Shown here: positions 1-8,403 of the stretch, in pieces
Numbering within the stretch: the first letter of the stretch is position 1
How the letters are laid out: each line of letters opens with the position of its first letter
Assembly (NCBI GenBank): GCA_902791215.1
Contig: CADAUZ010000012.1
Span: 62,001 to 126,000, forward strand
Length of the DNA stretch: 64,000 bases
Direction of reading: 5' to 3'
DNA from: Oscillospiraceae bacterium
GTDB taxonomy: Bacteria > Bacillota > Clostridia > Oscillospirales > Oscillospiraceae
Made by a program: the position numbers and the translations under genes
Notes under the pieces: model-generated
What the model was told of the DNA's origin: nothing
The model's input: only the letters and a program-made list of their open reading frames with translations
Database searches by the model: none

Positions 1-1
1 C

Positions 2-373
2 AGAGAACTCCTGTCCCGGGCCAAGGCGGCGTCGCTGAACGCCTATGTCCCCTATTCCCGCTTCGCCGTCGGCGCCGCGCTCGAGTGTACGGACGGCACC
101 GTCTTCACCGGCTGCAATGTGGAAAACGCCGCCCTCGGCAGCACCATCTGCGCCGAGCGTACCGCCTGCTGCAAGGCCGTCAGCGAGGGCCATCGCGAAT
201 TTCGCCGCATCGCCATCTACGCCGACAGCGAAAACTGGTGTACCCCCTGCGGCGCCTGCCGCCAGTTCCTGGCCGAGTTTTCCCCCGACATGGAGGTGCT
301 GTGCGCCAAGGCCGGCGACCGCTATGTCAGCTACAAGCTCTCGGAGCTTCTGCCGCATATATTTAATTATTGA
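2..373 (+). CDS. cdd: Cytidine deaminase, 5' end missing
   Basis: Zinc-dependent deamination of cytidine and deoxycytidine to uridine forms, in cytosolic pyrimidine salvage. The frame is open from the first bases of the window, so the start lies upstream. The zinc and active-site signatures are both visible: a CNVENAA block followed by the catalytic E of the CAERTA motif, then PCGACRQ, which supplies the two other zinc cysteines. About 123 residues are seen; with roughly 130 usual for the family, only a few N-terminal residues are missing. The protein ends HIFNY just before a strong terminator, so this is the last gene of its transcription unit. Confidence 0.93.
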   Translation, partial: RELLSRAKAASLNAYVPYSRFAVGAALECTDGTVFTGCNVENAALGSTICAERTACCKAVSEGHREFRRIAIYADSENWCTPCGACRQFLAEFSPDMEVLCAKAGDRYVSYKLSELLPHIFNY

Positions 374-390
374 AATGAGCGGGAGCAAAA

Positions 391-440
391 AATCACCTGC
401 CGGGGCAAAACGCCCGGCAGGTGATTTGCTGTTTATCGTT
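391..440 (+). terminator. Intrinsic terminator after cdd
   Basis: A perfect 14-bp stem (391-404 with 413-426) with an 8-nt loop lies 17 bases after the cdd stop and is followed by a T-rich stretch. Confidence 0.85.
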
Positions 441-480
441 TAAAAAACCAAAGCAGAGTGCCTGACCACTCTGCTTTTAG
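441..480 (-). terminator. Intrinsic terminator of the miaB-mutS-esterase operon
   Basis: An 11-bp stem (450-460 with 467-477). Read on the minus strand it is followed by GG and six T residues, so it best fits the end of the minus-strand operon whose last gene stops at 612. It may also work on the plus strand, where TTTAGTTT follows. Confidence 0.7.
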
Positions 481-611
481 TTTAAGAAGAACTTTCGTTC
501 CTTATGAAGTTCTTTCCTGCTTGCAAGTATAGAATACCGCAAAGATGTTTCGCAGATAATACAAAATTTGTTTCACCTTTGTAAAATCAAAATTTCCCGA
601 CAGCGCACTTT

Positions 612-2399
612 TTACGCGCCCCAGCCCTGCATGCGGTCGAGGATGCCGTCGATGGGGATATAGGGATCGGCGCTCATCTTCTGCTCGTCACCCAAAAGCA
701 TGAGGTTCGTGCCATCGCGGCTTTCCTCCCAGGCGGGCAGGCCCTCGCCGTTGGGATCGCCGGAGCGGATGAAGTTTGCAAAATAGTCGCTGAAAAGATC
801 GGCAAGCGCGCGGTCACTCTCGTTATAGAGCTTGGAGTCCGCCGGGATGTTGTTGTAGCAGTAGACCTCCTCGCCGCTGTGCCAGGCGGAGAGACGGCCG
901 TTGGTCTTGGCAAAGAGGTACTCCCACACGGGCTCCTTTGCCGCGATGGCCTGGCGGCTCAGGCAGTAATGGCCGTGGGTGAAGTAGACAGAGGAATAGA
1001 GGTCGACCCACATGGTCTTCGCCTCGGTGTCGGTGGTCGGCTTGTACAGCGCCAGCACCTCGTCGGCCCGGTCCTTGAAGTAGGCGCGCACCTTGGTCTC
1101 ATAGTTTTTGAGATTGGCCTGGTCAAAGAGAATGAAGGGCGTGCCCTCCTCGGCGTTGAAGCCGTGGAGCAGCGCTTCCTCGTTGTGCTCGCCTGCCTTG
1201 TACGACTCATAGGGCGTCTTTGTCAGGATGTAGCCGTCGACCGTGATGTGGTGGTTTGTGTCCGCCGCCGCGACAAGCTGCTCGGCGGGCAGGGCGCGCA
1301 TTTCCTCGATAGTCGAGACCTTGAAGCGCTCCATGGTCTCGCGCCCGGTTTTCAGAGCCTCGTCCATCAGGCGGAAGGAGTGCTGCGGTACGGGGGCCGT
1401 GGTGGTGGAGCTCTCGGCGATGGCGCGCCTGAAAAGCCCCTTCGCCTTCGGGGAGGTGCACAGCGCCGTCACGCAGGCGGCGCCCGCGGACTCACCCGAG
1501 AGCGTCACGTTGTCGGGGTCCCCGCCGAAGGCCGCAATGTTGTCCCGCACCCACTCAAGGGCCTTGATCTGGTCCATGAGGCCGTAGTTGCCGGTGGAGT
1601 GGTTGGGGTCTTCGGCAGCCAGCTCCTCCGTTGCCAGAAAGCCGAACACGCCCAGGCGATAGCCGAGGTTTACAACGATGATCCCCTTGCGTGCAAGGCC
1701 CTCGCCCGAGTAGTCGGCGTACCAGGGCTGCCCGGTCTGGAGCGAGCCGCCGTGGATGTACACCAGCACCGGCAGCTTTTCGCCCGCCCCGGCGGGCTTC
1801 CAGATGTTCAGGTACAGCGCGTCCTCGCTCACCGCGTCGCGGAAGTTGTCGTGCACGCTCACCTCAAAGTCGTGGAAGCCCACGATCTGGGACAGGGAAT
1901 TGTAAATCTCGGAGGACCGAGGCTGCATGGACATGGCGGCAAAATGCGTGCAGGTGCGCACGCCGCCCCAGGGCTCCGGGTCCTGCGGGGCCTTCCAGCG
2001 AAGCTCCCCGACCGGGGGCTTTGCGTAGGGGATGCCGGTGTAGACCTCCACCGCCTTATCGGCAGTCAAAACGCCCTGGACCTTGCCGTCGCGCAGCTCG
2101 ATAACGCCGGTCATGCCGCCGCTTTTCTCCACGGCGGGGCGGAAGCGGTAGGGCCTGCCCACATGCAGCAGGATCGAAAGCAGCAGGGCAGAGATCGCGA
2201 GAAAGGCGGCGGCGCGCAGATAAAAGTGCTTGCCTTTGAGCTTTTTGAGCCGCAAGACCGCATATCCCGCCAGCAGCGCGAGGGTCCCGATCCAGGCGGC
2301 GAGCGAGTTCTTGTTCAGCTCCAAAAGCGTCAGGCTCACCGCGCACAGCAGCACGAAACAGATCCAGAACAGCACGTCATGATTTTTTGTTTTCGTCAT
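612..2399 (-). CDS. Membrane-anchored type B carboxylesterase
   Basis: An alpha/beta-hydrolase of the carboxylesterase type B / p-nitrobenzyl esterase family, 595 residues. The first ~90 residues form three hydrophobic helices (about 9-27, 33-50, 59-80), which is unusual because family members are normally soluble or secreted. The esterase domain follows: HGG oxyanion hole at 216-218, SGESAG nucleophile elbow with Ser304, an FNAEEG segment for the acidic residue, and AWHSGEE with the likely catalytic His. The physiological substrate cannot be read from sequence. It is the last gene of the minus operon and its start overlaps the end of trmO by 23 bp. Confidence 0.88.
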   Translation of the reverse strand: MTKTKNHDVLFWICFVLLCAVSLTLLELNKNSLAAWIGTLALLAGYAVLRLKKLKGKHFYLRAAAFLAISALLLSILLHVGRPYRFRPAVEKSGGMTGVIELRDGKVQGVLTADKAVEVYTGIPYAKPPVGELRWKAPQDPEPWGGVRTCTHFAAMSMQPRSSEIYNSLSQIVGFHDFEVSVHDNFRDAVSEDALYLNIWKPAGAGEKLPVLVYIHGGSLQTGQPWYADYSGEGLARKGIIVVNLGYRLGVFGFLATEELAAEDPNHSTGNYGLMDQIKALEWVRDNIAAFGGDPDNVTLSGESAGAACVTALCTSPKAKGLFRRAIAESSTTTAPVPQHSFRLMDEALKTGRETMERFKVSTIEEMRALPAEQLVAAADTNHHITVDGYILTKTPYESYKAGEHNEEALLHGFNAEEGTPFILFDQANLKNYETKVRAYFKDRADEVLALYKPTTDTEAKTMWVDLYSSVYFTHGHYCLSRQAIAAKEPVWEYLFAKTNGRLSAWHSGEEVYCYNNIPADSKLYNESDRALADLFSDYFANFIRSGDPNGEGLPAWEESRDGTNLMLLGDEQKMSADPYIPIDGILDRMQGWGA

Positions 2400-3096
2400 C
2401 TTGCGTCGCCTCCATGGGGCTTATTTCCGTTACTGTCAGTACCCCGTCCGCCACGGTAAAGCGCACGGTCAGGCCCGCAAAGTCCATCGCGTAGACTCTG
2501 TCCGGGTCCTTCTGATAGCGGGGCCGGGGGTCGTTTGCCAGCACGCCGCGCAGAGCGTCCCGTTTGCTCTCAGGAATTTTTACTAAGAGCGCATCTGAGA
2601 TGCGCACAACAAGCGTCGTCCCCGCGTCGGGCGCAAAGCCGGAGCTTGCCTCAGGCCGGGCGTCGGCATAGGGGATATAGGGCTTGACATCAAAGATGGG
2701 CGTGCCGTCCATGAGGTCGGCCCCCCGCACCACCAGCACCGTGCCGAGCCCGGGGCGGTTCTCCGTGCGCACAAGCTCCACGCAGGAAAGGCCGAGAGAG
2801 TTCGGGCGAAACGGCGAGCGCGTGGCGAAGACGCCCATGCGCACGTTCCCGCCGAGCCGCGGCGGGCGCACCGTGGGGGAGAAGGCCGAGGTCACGCTCT
2901 CGGAAAACTGCCATATAAGCCAGAGATGGCTGAAGCCCTCGATGCCGCGCAGGGCCTCCGGGTCCCGGTACTCGGGCTCGAACACCACGACGCTCTCCAG
3001 CTCCGGTACGATCCCCGCCTGGCGCGGGATGCCGAACTTCTCGGGAAAGTCGCTTTTCATATGCGCGATGGGGCGAAGGGTGTGCAGGTCGGACAT
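2377..3096 (-). CDS. trmO: TsaA/TrmO-type tRNA m6t6A37 methyltransferase
   Basis: TrmO-like (TsaA/VirR domain) protein of 239 residues. The family N-methylates threonylcarbamoyladenosine at position 37 of ANN-decoding tRNAs using S-adenosylmethionine. The characteristic RSPFRPN block and a following SCVEL strand are present, with GFSHLWL near the N-terminus. The start at MSDLHT is chosen because AAAGGAG lies 5 nt upstream; a longer frame exists upstream but runs into the CPBP gene. Its company in the operon (miaB, another position-37 modification enzyme) fits the assignment. Functional identity is inferred from family membership. Confidence 0.85.
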   Translation of the reverse strand: MSDLHTLRPIAHMKSDFPEKFGIPRQAGIVPELESVVVFEPEYRDPEALRGIEGFSHLWLIWQFSESVTSAFSPTVRPPRLGGNVRMGVFATRSPFRPNSLGLSCVELVRTENRPGLGTVLVVRGADLMDGTPIFDVKPYIPYADARPEASSGFAPDAGTTLVVRISDALLVKIPESKRDALRGVLANDPRPRYQKDPDRVYAMDFAGLTVRFTVADGVLTVTEISPMEATQDDENKKS

Positions 3097-3107
3097 GGGG
3101 ACTCCTT

Positions 3108-3824
3108 TCATCCCACCGCGCTCAGGGCGCTCAGGGAAATGCCGTTTACCAGCATGTGAAAGAAAATGCTGCACCAGATGGAGTTGGTGCGCTCATAGCA
3201 CCGCGCCAGCAGCAGGGACACCGGGATGTACTGGAAGATGAACACCCAGTAGAGGGGCGTCTGGAGCGCATAGGGCACCACGTGATAAAGCGCAAAGCAG
3301 AGCGCCGAAACGATGTAGGCGGCGCGGCGGTTTCTCCTTCGCAGCACGCCGAAGATCCCGGCCCGGAACATCATCTCCTCCACCACCGGGGCAAGGAAGA
3401 TGACGGCGGCCTTCATGCTGCCCATGTCCTGGACATAGACGTTCATGACGCTCTGGTTGTTGGGGTTTTCCTCCCCGCCCGAAACCAGCAGCAGAAGCAT
3501 TCCGAGGATGAGGTTGAAGCCCAGCATCCAGAGATAGGCGCGCAGGATCTCCCGTATGCAGTAAAAGGGCGCGTCTATGAGGGCGTCAAAGTCCCGGCGC
3601 AGAAAGCCGAAGGCCGCAAGCACCATATAGAGAAAGCCCACCACGTAGTATAGGAGCGTGGCCCGCGCCTCGGGCAGGACGCCGCGCTCCACCAGCGCCG
3701 TGAAGCCCAGCTGCAAAAGCACAAGGTGTACCGGCAGATAGGCCAGTACCATGATCGCCTCGCGCTTTGTGAGCCGGCTTGTGAAGGGCGGCGGAGGCGT
3801 GCGCTTGATGACGGGTCTCTCCAT
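3108..3824 (-). CDS. CPBP family intramembrane metalloprotease
   Basis: A polytopic membrane protein of 238 residues in the CAAX protease and bacteriocin-processing (Abi/CPBP) family. All three signature motifs are visible: EExxxR at 149-154, FxxxH around His181, and HxxxN at 223-227, which together form the intramembrane metal site. Six to seven hydrophobic segments can be counted. The substrate is unknown. Its ATG overlaps the mutS stop by one base (TGATG), indicating translational coupling within the operon. Confidence 0.88.
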   Translation of the reverse strand: MERPVIKRTPPPPFTSRLTKREAIMVLAYLPVHLVLLQLGFTALVERGVLPEARATLLYYVVGFLYMVLAAFGFLRRDFDALIDAPFYCIREILRAYLWMLGFNLILGMLLLLVSGGEENPNNQSVMNVYVQDMGSMKAAVIFLAPVVEEMMFRAGIFGVLRRRNRRAAYIVSALCFALYHVVPYALQTPLYWVFIFQYIPVSLLLARCYERTNSIWCSIFFHMLVNGISLSALSAVG

Positions 3825-6427
3825 CAGGCACGCGCCTTTCTCTGCAGCTCGAAGAGCAGATTCATGGCCTCAATGGGCGTTAAGGTGTTGAGATCGGTGT
3901 TCTGCAAAATCTCCCGCACCTCGTCGCTGCCCACGTCGGCAAGGCTGATCTGCCCGTCGTCGGGCCGGGCGGCGGGGGTCATGACCTGTACTCCTTCGCT
4001 TTCCAGTTCCTTCAGATAGCCCTTGGCCTTGGAGATGAGGCTGTCGGGCAGGCCCGCGAGCTTTGCGACCTCGATGCCGTAGCTGTCGTCGGCGGCCCCG
4101 CGCACGATCTTGCGGAGGAAGACCAGCTCGCCCCCCTGCTTTTTGGCGGTGATGTTGTAGTTGCGCACGCCGGAAAGCTCCCCCTCGAGGGCGGAGAGCT
4201 CATGGTAATGTGTGGCGAACATGGTCTTGGCGCCGAGCTTTCGCTTGTCGGCGCAGAACTCCAGCACTGCCCGCGCGATCGCCATGCCGTCAAAGGTGGA
4301 GGTGCCGCGCCCGATCTCGTCGAGGATCAGCAGAGACTGGGCGGTGGCGTGCTTTAGGATGGAGGCCGTCTCGCTCATCTCCACCATGAAGGTGGACTGG
4401 CCGGAGGCCAGATCATCGGACGCGCCGATACGGGTGAACACCCGGTCCACAATGCCGACGGTGGCGGACTTTGCCGGGACAAAGGAACCCATCTGCGCCA
4501 TGAGGACGATCAAAGCCGTCTGGCGCATGTAAGTGGATTTGCCCGCCATGTTGGGCCCCGTCACGATGGCGACCCGGTCGTCCGCGTCGTTTAAGTAGGT
4601 GTCGTTCGGGACAAAGAGCACGTCCTTCATCGCCTTCTCCACCACCGGGTGGCGGCCCTGGACGATGTGCAGCGTGCGGGAGGTGTCGATCTCCGGGCAG
4701 GTGTAGCTGCCGCGCACCGCGACCTCGGCCAGGGAGCACAGTACGTCGAGCCTTGACACCGCGTCGGCCGCCTGCTGCACCCGCTCCACCGAAGCCGCCA
4801 CGCTGTCGCGCACTTCGCAGAAGTAGCGGTACTCGAGATCGTTGATGCGGTCACGGGCGGTTAAAAGGGTGTTTTCCAGCTCCTTTAATTCCTGGGTGAA
4901 ATAGCGTTCATTGGACACAAGCGTCTGCTTGCGGATATAGTCCTCGGGCACGTTTTCAAGCCCCGCGGACTTGGGCACGTCGATATAGTAGCCGAAGACC
5001 TTGTTGTAGCCCACCTTGAGCTTTTTGATGCCGGTGCGCTCGCGCTCTCTCGCCTCCAGGTCCTGCACCATCTTCGCGCCGTTGTCGCGCACGTTCCGGA
5101 GCTTGTCCACCTCCTCGGAGTAACCGGGGCGAAGGATGCCGCCCTCGCGCACGGAGAAGGGGGGATCGTCACAGATGGCGCGGTCGATCTCATAGCGCAG
5201 ATCCTCAAGGGCATCCATGGCTGCGATGTCCTTTAATTCGAGGCACTGGGCGTTCTGCAGCAGCTCCTTGAGCCGCGGCAGGCAGGCCGCGCAGAGGCTC
5301 AGGGCCCTGAGATCGCGCCCGCCTGCCGTGCCGTAGACCGCACGCCCGACAAGGCGCTGCATGTCGCCGATGCCCCGCAGGGTCTCCATGAGCTCCGCGC
5401 GGGTGACGTTATCGTTTACCAGCTCCTGCACGGCATTCAAGCGCCTGCGGATCGCAACCGCCGAGAGAAGCGGCCTTTCTACCCACGCGCGCAGGAGCCG
5501 CCCGCCCATGGGGGTCTTCGTGCGGTCGAGCACCCAGAGGAGCGAGCCCTTTTTCTCACCGCTTCTAAGGGATTCCGTCAGCTCCAGATTGCGGCGGGTG
5601 ACGTAGTCAAGCTCCATGAAGCGCCCGCCGAAAAACACGTCGAGGCGGCGGATGTGGCTCAGGTCAAATTTCTGCGTGCGCTGGATGTACTCCAGCAGCG
5701 CCCCGGCGGCGCAGACCGCGCCGGGCTGGTCGCCCAGGGACGCCTCGTCGATGTCCTTGAAGCCGAACTGCTCGCAGACTCTTGCGGCGGCGGGCATGTA
5801 TTCAAAGCTCTCCGCGCCCTCCTCGGGCATGGCGGAAAGCTTCTTGGTCACAAAGTCGTAAATCTCCTTAAGCTCCCTTGCGCCGGGGGACAGCAGCGCC
5901 TCGCGCGGGGAGAAGCGGCCCAGCTCGTTTACGATGTGGGAGACCGCGTCGTTTTCAAAGGCGGCGCAGCAGAACTCGCCCGTGGACACGTCGCAGAACG
6001 CGACGCCCCCCTCCCTGCCCGCAAGGTACACGGCGGCGAGGTAGTTGGATTTCCCCTCTTCCAGCATGGAGCTTTCCGTCACGGTGCCGGGGGTGATGAT
6101 GCGGATGACATCCCGCTTGACGAGGCCCTTTGCCAACGCCGGGTCCTCGGTCTGCTCACAGATGGCGACCTTGTAGCCCTTGGCGATGAGGCGGGCGATA
6201 TACGCCTCGGCACTGTGGTAGGGGACACCGCACATCGGGGTGCGCTCCTCCGGGTCCTCCACCGAGCGGTCGCGGGTCGTGAGGGTGAGATCCAGCTCCT
6301 TCGAGGCGGTCTTCGCGTCGTCGTCGAACATCTCATAAAAATCCCCGAGGCGGAAGAAGAGCAGGCAGTCGGAATACTGCTGCTTGATCTCCTGATACTG
6401 CCGCTTCATGGGGGTCAGCTCTGGCAT
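3824..6427 (-). CDS. mutS: DNA mismatch repair ATPase MutS
   Basis: MutS recognises mismatches and small loops and recruits MutL. The N-terminal mismatch-binding domain carries the FFRLGDFYEMF motif with the base-stacking Phe. The ATPase Walker A (GPNMAGKST) lies near residue 620 and is followed by a DEIGRGTST Walker B region. Length (~867) is normal. Two starts are possible: GTG at 6436 has a Shine-Dalgarno only 2 nt away, whereas ATG at 6427 has AAAGGG 11 nt upstream, so ATG is preferred. The start lies inside the preceding small gene. mutL is encoded on the opposite strand across the operon promoter region at 8404. Confidence 0.97.
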   Translation of the reverse strand: MPELTPMKRQYQEIKQQYSDCLLFFRLGDFYEMFDDDAKTASKELDLTLTTRDRSVEDPEERTPMCGVPYHSAEAYIARLIAKGYKVAICEQTEDPALAKGLVKRDVIRIITPGTVTESSMLEEGKSNYLAAVYLAGREGGVAFCDVSTGEFCCAAFENDAVSHIVNELGRFSPREALLSPGARELKEIYDFVTKKLSAMPEEGAESFEYMPAAARVCEQFGFKDIDEASLGDQPGAVCAAGALLEYIQRTQKFDLSHIRRLDVFFGGRFMELDYVTRRNLELTESLRSGEKKGSLLWVLDRTKTPMGGRLLRAWVERPLLSAVAIRRRLNAVQELVNDNVTRAELMETLRGIGDMQRLVGRAVYGTAGGRDLRALSLCAACLPRLKELLQNAQCLELKDIAAMDALEDLRYEIDRAICDDPPFSVREGGILRPGYSEEVDKLRNVRDNGAKMVQDLEARERERTGIKKLKVGYNKVFGYYIDVPKSAGLENVPEDYIRKQTLVSNERYFTQELKELENTLLTARDRINDLEYRYFCEVRDSVAASVERVQQAADAVSRLDVLCSLAEVAVRGSYTCPEIDTSRTLHIVQGRHPVVEKAMKDVLFVPNDTYLNDADDRVAIVTGPNMAGKSTYMRQTALIVLMAQMGSFVPAKSATVGIVDRVFTRIGASDDLASGQSTFMVEMSETASILKHATAQSLLILDEIGRGTSTFDGMAIARAVLEFCADKRKLGAKTMFATHYHELSALEGELSGVRNYNITAKKQGGELVFLRKIVRGAADDSYGIEVAKLAGLPDSLISKAKGYLKELESEGVQVMTPAARPDDGQISLADVGSDEVREILQNTDLNTLTPIEAMNLLFELQRKARA

Positions 6428-6636
6428 ATTTTCCACATCCCTTTGAGGTAATCTTGATAGCAGTCCGAACAGATCGTCATGTCGACGGTTTGCTCGGCTA
6501 TGAAAATCGGCTTTTCCGTCACCGTCCGGTGACAGTGCTCACAGAAAAAGCGCTCTGTGCCCGGCCGAAACAGGACGAGCGCCAGAATGGCGAGCAAAGC
6601 CAGACAGGTCAGCAGTATGGTGACTTTCTTTTTCAT
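6415..6636 (-). CDS. Small membrane-anchored zinc-ribbon-like protein
   Basis: A 73-residue protein of no family I recognise. An N-terminal hydrophobic helix (about residues 4-23) is followed by CEHC around residue 33 and CSDC around residue 57, giving a CxxC...CxxC arrangement that could bind zinc. The orientation is probably a short cytoplasmic N-terminus with the cysteines outside. Its ATG overlaps the miaB stop (ATGA) and its 3' end overlaps the start of mutS by up to 22 bp, so it is translationally coupled to both. The tight coupling suggests a real gene; its function is unknown. Confidence 0.75.
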   Translation of the reverse strand: MKKKVTILLTCLALLAILALVLFRPGTERFFCEHCHRTVTEKPIFIAEQTVDMTICSDCYQDYLKGMWKICQS

Positions 6637-8045
6637 TCCACGACTTCCCCGTACAGGGCCCAGGTGTTCGACGCCGTGATCTTCACGTCGATGAACTGCC
6701 CGATGAGGCTCTTTTCGCCGTGCAAATGGACAAGCCTGCCGCCATTTGTGCGGCTGGAGAGGTTATATTCCTCCTTGCCGGTCTCGCCGTCGACCAGCAC
6801 GCGGAAGACCTTGCCCTCATACTCCTTGTGCTTCTCGCCGGAGATGCGGTTACTCAGCTCCATGAGCTGATCGAAGTGCACCTGCTTGTCGGCCCTCGTG
6901 TAGGGATCGGGCATGGTGGCCGCCGGGGTGCCGACGCGCTTGGAGTAGATGAAGGTGAACATCGCGTCATAGCGCACCTCTTCGCAGAGGGAAAGGGTAT
7001 CGGCAAAATCCTCCTCCGTCTCGTCGGGGAAGCCCACAATGATGTCGGTGGTGATGACAAGGTCGGGCATATAGCGCCGCGCCGTGGCGATCTCGTCGAG
7101 GTACTTTGCGCGGTCGTAGTGGCGGTTCATACGCTTGAGAATCCTGTCGCTGCCGGACTGGACGGGCAGGTGGATATGGTGGGCGCATTTCTCGCACTCT
7201 GCCATGGTCTTGAAAAGCTTCTCTGTTGCGTCGCGAGGGTGGCTCGTCATGAAGCGGATGAGAAAGTCGCCGGGGATGGCGTTGATTTCCCGGATGAGGT
7301 CTGCAAAGTCCACCCCGCAGTCGAGGTCCTTGCCGTAGGAGTTGACGTTCTGACCCAGCAGGGTGATGTCCTTGTAGCCCTCGGCGACAAGCTGCCGCGC
7401 CTCGGCGAGGACGTCTTCCGGTCTGCGCGAGCGCTCGCGCCCGCGCACGTAAGGGACGATGCAGTAGGTGCAGAAGTTGTTGCAGCCGTACATGATGGAG
7501 AGCCACGCCTTGACCTTCCCGTCGCGACGGAGCGGGATGCCCTCGGCCACGGACTCGGCCTTGTCGATGGCGAAGACGCGCCTGTGCTTTTCCATCACCT
7601 GATTTAAAAGCTCGGGAAAGCGCCAGAGCTCATGCGGGCCGAAGACCAGATCCACCACCGGGTAGGACATTTTGATCTTCTCGGCCATGTGCGCCTGCTG
7701 CACCATGCAGCCGCAGACGGCGATGATCTGCCCGGGCCGCGCCTTTTTGGAGTGGTTGAGCGCGCCGACATTGCCGAGCACCCGCATCTCGGCGTGCTCG
7801 CGCACGGCGCAGGTGTTGACGACGATCACATCCGCCTGAAATTCGTCCTGTGTGAAGCCATAGCCCATCTCGGCGAGGTATCCGCGGATCTTCTCGCTGT
7901 CGGCCTCGTTCTGCTGGCAGCCGTAGGTGTCCACCATGGCAAGGGGCCGCTGCCCGTCCGCGGTGACGCGCTCGAAAATCTGCGCGCAGATCGCCCGCTG
8001 TTCTTCGATTTTTTCTATATCAATGACTTTTCTCTCAATCGGCAT
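6633..8045 (-). CDS. miaB: tRNA-2-methylthio-N6-isopentenyladenosine synthase MiaB
   Basis: A radical SAM methylthiotransferase (470 residues) that adds the 2-methylthio group to i6A37 in tRNA. It has the N-terminal UPF0004 domain with TYGCQQNEAD, then the radical-SAM CxxxCxxC cluster (CNNFCTYC, near residue 188-195), and a C-terminal TRAM RNA-binding domain. It is the first gene of the minus operon. MiaA, which makes its i6A substrate, is encoded 2.5 kb away on the other strand, so the whole ms2i6A pathway is local. Confidence 0.96.
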   Translation of the reverse strand: MPIERKVIDIEKIEEQRAICAQIFERVTADGQRPLAMVDTYGCQQNEADSEKIRGYLAEMGYGFTQDEFQADVIVVNTCAVREHAEMRVLGNVGALNHSKKARPGQIIAVCGCMVQQAHMAEKIKMSYPVVDLVFGPHELWRFPELLNQVMEKHRRVFAIDKAESVAEGIPLRRDGKVKAWLSIMYGCNNFCTYCIVPYVRGRERSRRPEDVLAEARQLVAEGYKDITLLGQNVNSYGKDLDCGVDFADLIREINAIPGDFLIRFMTSHPRDATEKLFKTMAECEKCAHHIHLPVQSGSDRILKRMNRHYDRAKYLDEIATARRYMPDLVITTDIIVGFPDETEEDFADTLSLCEEVRYDAMFTFIYSKRVGTPAATMPDPYTRADKQVHFDQLMELSNRISGEKHKEYEGKVFRVLVDGETGKEEYNLSSRTNGGRLVHLHGEKSLIGQFIDVKITASNTWALYGEVVE

Positions 8046-8082
8046 GGGGGTATTCTCCTTAATCTTCCATTGCTGAGTCTTT

Positions 8083-8206
8083 ATATTTTAGCATGGCCGT
8101 AAACGGGCATGCTAAAATATGTCATGTTTTTCGGTTGCCGCGCCAGCGGCGAGAAAAACGACTTAGATCAAATAAAATAAAACGTCTCGACGTTTTATTT
8201 TAGCAT
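8083..8206. repeat. Cluster of long perfect hairpins in the miaB/mutL divergent region
   Basis: A 13-bp perfect inverted repeat (8083-8095 with 8108-8120; ATATTTTAGCATG) and a second 13-bp one (8174-8186 with 8189-8201) flank a GC-rich hairpin. The two A/T-rich palindromes share the word TTTTAGCAT. No protein-coding potential is seen. Confidence 0.6.
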
Positions 8207-8214
8207 AAATACTA

Positions 8215-8243
8215 TGGAAGTTTCAACTGAAAACATGTATAAT
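8215..8243 (+). promoter_or_regulatory. Candidate mutL promoter
   Basis: A consensus -10 TATAAT (8238-8243) has a weak -35-like TGGAAG 17 bp upstream (8215-8220). It lies just before the palindromic element at 8268 and 160 bp before mutL. Confidence 0.5.
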
Positions 8244-8267
8244 AAAAGAAAACGATCCCAAGAGACT

Positions 8268-8379
8268 GTAGGGGAGGGGCTTGCCCCTCCCGGCAGTAAA
8301 ATGTTGCGTCCTGCGAATGTGCCGGGCGAATACGAAAATGATTCCCTGTACCGCCGGGAGGGGCAAGCCCCTCCCCTAC
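8268..8379. repeat. Palindromic repeat family A, copy 1
   Basis: A 112-bp element starting GTAGGGG and ending CCCCTAC, with ~27-bp arms (8268-8294 and 8352-8379) that are inverted copies. Each arm is itself palindromic (GGGGCTTGCCCC). No coding sequence. Other copies are at 19614, 36167, 56649 and 56779. Confidence 0.8.
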
Positions 8380-8403
8380 GGCGCAGGATGTGAGGTTTTG
8401 CAT

